DNA from: Planctomycetota bacterium
Lineage (GTDB): Bacteria; Planctomycetota; Planctomycetia; Pirellulales; Lacipirellulaceae
DNA length: 8,792 nt
Reading direction: 5' to 3'
Assembly (NCBI GenBank): GCA_029259975.1
Contig: JAJDEE010000498.1
Coordinates: 1 to 8,792, forward strand
Shown here: piece by piece, positions 6,469 to 8,792 of the stretch
How positions within the stretch are numbered: the first letter of the stretch is position 1
How the letters are laid out: the number at the start of each line of letters is the position of its first letter
Position numbers and translations under genes: made by a program
The notes under the pieces: model-generated
Told to the model about the DNA's origin: nothing
The model's input: only the letters and a program-made list of their open reading frames with translations
Database searches by the model: none

Positions 6469-7773
6469 TCATGTATAACGGACGTCTCGATGTTCAGGCT
6501 CAAAAAAAGCAGGCAGTAGGCCGTCGACACGCAGCAGACCTTCGCGCGAAAGATCAACCCGGCCTTCACCTACTTTCGCAAATCCCTCTTGTTCGTACTT
6601 GGCCCAAACCTCGCGCCAATGCTCAAAAATATCGACGCCGAACTTGTCTTGAAAATACGCGGCTTCGAGAAACCCTCGTTTGAGCTGCAAGATCATTTCA
6701 CGAATCAAACGTTGATGGTCGGTCGGACGAAACGCGCGGTTGAGCGGCATCTCGCCGTTTTCGAGCGTGCCACAATAATCTTCCCACTCTGGCTTGTTTT
6801 GATAATGCACGCCCGAAACATGTCCAAAGCTGGCGATGCCTGTGGCTAGCAGATCGCTGCCACGCCACAAATTATCGCGGTAGCTAAAGTTCACAGCTGC
6901 GGGGTCTTTGAACATCGTGCAGGTGCTCGAGACCGAGTAGCCAGCCTCGGCAAGTTGATTAAAAGCATAATCAACCCACGCCCGCTTTTGCGGCCAGTCG
7001 GCTACCGGCGTTTCGATCTTGTTGCCCAAGATGTCTTTGGAGTAGACCGTGTTGAAGGGCAGTTCCATTTGGTAGATCGTCACACTATCGGGCGACATCT
7101 CCAAGGTCCTCCGAATCGTGTCTTGCCAAGTGGCATCCGTGTCGCCCGCCATACCTGCGATCAAATCAACGTTGACGTTGCGAAAACCGGCCGCTTCGAT
7201 CCACGGCCAAGCCTTGAAAATTTCGCCCGATTCATGTGCCCGGCCATTTTCGCGAAGGATTGTGTCGTCAAAATGCTCGACGCCCAAACTAATTCGGGTG
7301 ACGCCCAACTCGCGAAGTGTTTTTACTTTTGCTTCGCTAAGCGTGCCCGGTTCACATTCAAAGGTAACTTCCTCGGCCTCATCCCAGCTAATGTTCGCCC
7401 TGAGGCGATCGAACAGCCGCGTCAACTGCTTGGGACTTAAAAACGAGGGCGTCCCGCCACCGAAGTAGACAAACTTGAAAGGACGATCGCCCATCACTGG
7501 CAATTGACTCACCAGTTCGATCTCGCGCGACAGCGCCGCCAAATAACGCTCGACTTCTGGCGCATTTTTGTCGGTGAACACCTTGAAATAGCAAAACTAG
7601 CAGCGTTTGCGGCAGAATGGGATGTGTAGGTACAACCCTAGCGGTACGTCATTAGGCGGCGAGGCCATTGCCGACGTGACATCGCTGAGCTGGTCGCCCG
7701 TCCACTGCGAATAGGGCGGGTAGTTGCTGATAAAGTAGCTGCCAACTTCGGTTTTGGTGGAGTCTGTTGTCAT
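6469..7773 (-). pseudogene. HemN/HemW-like radical SAM protein, interrupted by in-frame TAG
   Basis: A coproporphyrinogen III oxidase-like (HemN/HemW family) radical SAM gene of 434 codons if read through. From ATG at 7773 the frame gives GLYLHIPFCRKRC, then TAG (7597-7599, codon 59), then FCYFKVFTDKN and an open frame to TGA at 6469-6471. The amber codon falls between C58 and C61 of the CX3CX2C cluster motif (C54, C58, C61). Downstream family motifs are intact: the SAM-contacting GGGTPS (105-110) and a HemN-type C-terminal domain. The position after C61 where HemN has a fourth Cys is Phe, so it is unlikely to be a true coproporphyrinogen oxidase. A protein begun at GTG (7581) would lack the cluster and be inactive as a radical SAM enzyme. 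An in-frame TAA lies two codons before the ATG, inside the adjoining cassette terminus, so the gene cannot start further upstream. A sequencing error remains possible. Confidence 0.8.
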
Positions 7774-7774
7774 G

Positions 7775-7804
7775 AATTAGCCGCCGATGGACGCGGATGA
7801 ACGC
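7775..7804 (+). repeat. Left terminal inverted repeat of the GxxExxY cassette
   Basis: Thirty bases starting AATTAGCCGCCGATGG. They mirror the right terminus with six G/A differences, always G here and A on the right when both are read inward. The terminus begins one base beyond the radical SAM gene's ATG and occupies the whole region where that gene's ribosome binding site would be expected. No Shine-Dalgarno-like sequence is seen in it. Confidence 0.75.
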
Positions 7805-7823
7805 AGATGGAAATGCGAATATT

Positions 7824-8210
7824 TTAACCTTGAACCAAACGTTTGACTTGAAGTTTTGGTTGACCAAAATTTAATAGTAATCCGACTCGTATACCGGCAG
7901 CTTTTAGGTAGTTTATGCATTGCGCAATGTGAGTATTGTCGATGCTACGCGCGTGCTTCAATTCAACAACGACGCTCTTTTGTACCAATAGATCAACGAA
8001 ATATTCTCCAACGACAACCCCATCATACAAAACGGTCAAAGGAGCTTGCTGCTCAACGTCCAGCCAAGCTTTCCTCAGTTCGTATGCCAAGGCATTTTCA
8101 TATACTTTTTCAAGATATCCTACGCCTAGCCGGTTAGAGACTCGAAAAGCGCAGCCGATAATTTGCTCAGTTATTTCATCTACATGATATCCGTGTTTAT
8201 CTGTGTTCAT
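7824..8210 (-). CDS. GxxExxY protein (TIGR04256), PD-(D/E)XK nuclease-like
   Basis: A 128-residue protein of the GxxExxY family, named for the motif seen here as G31-x2-E34-x2-Y37 (GYLEKVY). The second conserved block fits a PD-(D/E)XK nuclease-like core: D73 in YFVDLLV and E83-L-K85 in VVELK, followed by HIAQCINYLK (94-103). The family has no established function that I know of; nuclease activity is inferred from the fold. The start ATG at 8210 lies inside the right terminal repeat, so residues 1-7 (MNTDKHG) are encoded by the repeat itself. The start is 6 bp after the stop codon of the beta-propeller gene on the same strand, so translation could be coupled. The frame is intact and full length for the family, which suggests a recent or maintained copy. 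Confidence 0.9.
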   Translation of the reverse strand: MNTDKHGYHVDEITEQIIGCAFRVSNRLGVGYLEKVYENALAYELRKAWLDVEQQAPLTVLYDGVVVGEYFVDLLVQKSVVVELKHARSIDNTHIAQCINYLKAAGIRVGLLLNFGQPKLQVKRLVQG

Positions 8211-8222
8211 CGGTGGCTAATT
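8193..8222 (-). repeat. Right terminal inverted repeat of the GxxExxY cassette
   Basis: Read inward on the minus strand it begins AATTAGCCACCGATGAACAC and is the counterpart of the left terminus at 7775-7804. Its inner 25 bp are identical to the arms of the palindrome at 6382-6458. It contains, in order on the minus strand, the TAG stop of the beta-propeller gene (8219-8217), six bases, and the ATG of the GxxExxY gene (8210-8208). Confidence 0.75.
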
Positions 8223-8792
8223 CTTCTTTTCCCCAAAACAGTACAGCGTCCCATCCTCGTTGCCGATGACTAGCCTACCATGGGCAACTGCCGGCGACGC
8301 CAAAAATGAGCCACCGGCCTGGTACTGCCATTTTTCTTTGCCGCTGACTACATCGACTGCGTACAAGCGGCCGCGCTTCGTCGGCAAGAAGACGAGATCT
8401 CCGGCAATCACCGGCGAACTCTCCACCCGACTGCGTACATCAAATGTCCACAGTGGCGAGCCGTCTGCCGGATCGAGCGCTGTGACTTGTTTGCCATGGT
8501 TCGGATAAATAATACCTCTGCGCTCGACAGCCGCAGCAGCACGTACGGGTGGCTTACGCTTAGAATCGGTGTGCTGCCAGCGTACTTCCAGCGTCTTGGC
8601 AGCAATCGAATAAAACGTGCCTAGCTCGGTGCCAAACAGGATGTTGCCGTTCAGCACTGCCGGCGTCGCGCCTGTCTGAGCATCAATGTCGATCCCAGAA
8701 ACCTCCTTGCCTGTGACGATATCGATGGCGTGAAATCGTTGATCACAGCCAGCAAGCAACACTCGCCCTGCTACCACCGTTGGCCAACAACG
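8217..8792 (-). CDS. PQQ-binding-like beta-propeller repeat protein (3' part)
   Basis: The C-terminal 191 residues of a WD-like/PQQ-type beta-propeller protein; the frame is open to the right window edge, so the true start lies outside. Blade repeats are visible: VVAGRVLLAGCDQRFHAIDI then GKEV; NGNILFGTELGTFYSI; KQVTALDPADGSPLWTFDV; SSPVIAGDLVFLPTKRGRLYAVDVVSGKEKWQYQ; SPAVAHGRLVIGNEDGTLYCF. This is the usual pattern of blades ending in a YALD/YAVD-type strand followed by G-x-x-x-W. Such proteins are commonly exported in planctomycetes, but the N-terminus is not visible here. The last blade is complete and is followed by GEKKN, then a TAG contributed by the cassette terminus, so little if any protein seems to be lost. 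It may have been the first gene of the string leading into the radical SAM gene before the cassette came between them. Confidence 0.85.
   Translation of the reverse strand, partial: RCWPTVVAGRVLLAGCDQRFHAIDIVTGKEVSGIDIDAQTGATPAVLNGNILFGTELGTFYSIAAKTLEVRWQHTDSKRKPPVRAAAAVERRGIIYPNHGKQVTALDPADGSPLWTFDVRSRVESSPVIAGDLVFLPTKRGRLYAVDVVSGKEKWQYQAGGSFLASPAVAHGRLVIGNEDGTLYCFGEKKN

Larger units (their letters stand above)
7775..8222. mobile_element. GxxExxY cassette bounded by inverted repeats (putative element)
   Basis: A 448-bp unit holding a single gene between terminal inverted repeats. The left end (7775-7804) and the reverse complement of the right end (8193-8222) match at 24 of 30 positions, with consensus AATTAGCCRCCGATGRACRC at the tip; all six differences are G/A. 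The unit fits tightly between genes: one base separates it from the radical SAM start codon, and its right terminus contains the stop codon of the beta-propeller gene. A gene-less relative lies at 6382-6458. No transposase is encoded and no target-site duplication is clear, so mobility is inferred from the repeat structure alone; movement would need a trans-acting enzyme. Confidence 0.6.

Noticed and set aside
7597..7599. Pyrrolysine or another amber recoding as the leading explanation
   Set aside because: TAG is used as a normal stop by three other genes here, no pyl gene is present, and pyrrolysine is not known at this position of radical SAM motifs. It is kept only as something to test.

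Overview
The window (about 53% GC by eye) looks like a chromosomal segment of a planctomycete, probably Pirellulales-like. This assignment is inference. It rests on the protein mix (a PQQ-type beta-propeller protein, a Na/Pi symporter with an N-terminal Ig-like ectodomain, a DUF2461 protein, a ferredoxin / H-protein-like / HemN-like gene string), mostly poor Shine-Dalgarno sequences, and many short palindromic repeats. No rRNA, tRNA, CRISPR array, phage gene or recognisable transposase was found.

Layout: (1) 1-650: a short YtrA-type GntR regulator (minus strand) with a well-formed promoter (TTGACA, 17 bp, TACAAC) overlapped by a palindromic operator. It is bracketed by two copies of one GC-rich palindrome family (27-98 and 576-647); the left copy encodes the regulator's last 17 residues and its stop codon. 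(2) 653-1360: a DUF2461/TIGR02453 protein (minus). (3) 1361-1597: a divergent intergenic region with small inverted repeats. (4) 1598-2503: a cysteine-rich alpha/beta-hydrolase lipoprotein, the only gene called on the plus strand, convergent with (5) 2547-4640: a Na/phosphate symporter with Ig-like and PhoU-like domains. (6) 4779-7773: a minus-strand string read in the order HemN/HemW-like radical SAM protein, H-protein-like lipoyl carrier, dicluster ferredoxin protein. (7) 7775-8222: a GxxExxY (PD-(D/E)XK-like) gene enclosed by inverted repeats. (8) 8217-8792: the 3' end of a PQQ-type beta-propeller gene that runs off the right edge.

Two observations stand out. First, the radical SAM gene has an in-frame TAG at codon 59, exactly between the second and third cysteines of its CX3CX2C iron-sulfur motif, while the frame stays open for more than 1.1 kb afterwards. 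It is a fresh pseudogene, a sequence error or, less likely, a recoded gene. Second, the GxxExxY gene sits in a cassette whose termini are inverted repeats, and a gene-less palindrome at 6382-6458 has arms identical over 25 bp to the cassette's right terminus. The two therefore look like a gene-bearing and a miniature form of one element, inserted on either side of the radical SAM gene. The terminus carries a TAG-N6-ATG stop-start module: it supplies the stop codon of the beta-propeller gene and the start codon of the GxxExxY gene.

The radical SAM / lipoyl carrier / ferredoxin set has the parts of a redox or cofactor pathway, but no glycine-cleavage partners (P, T or L proteins) are visible, so its role is unassigned.
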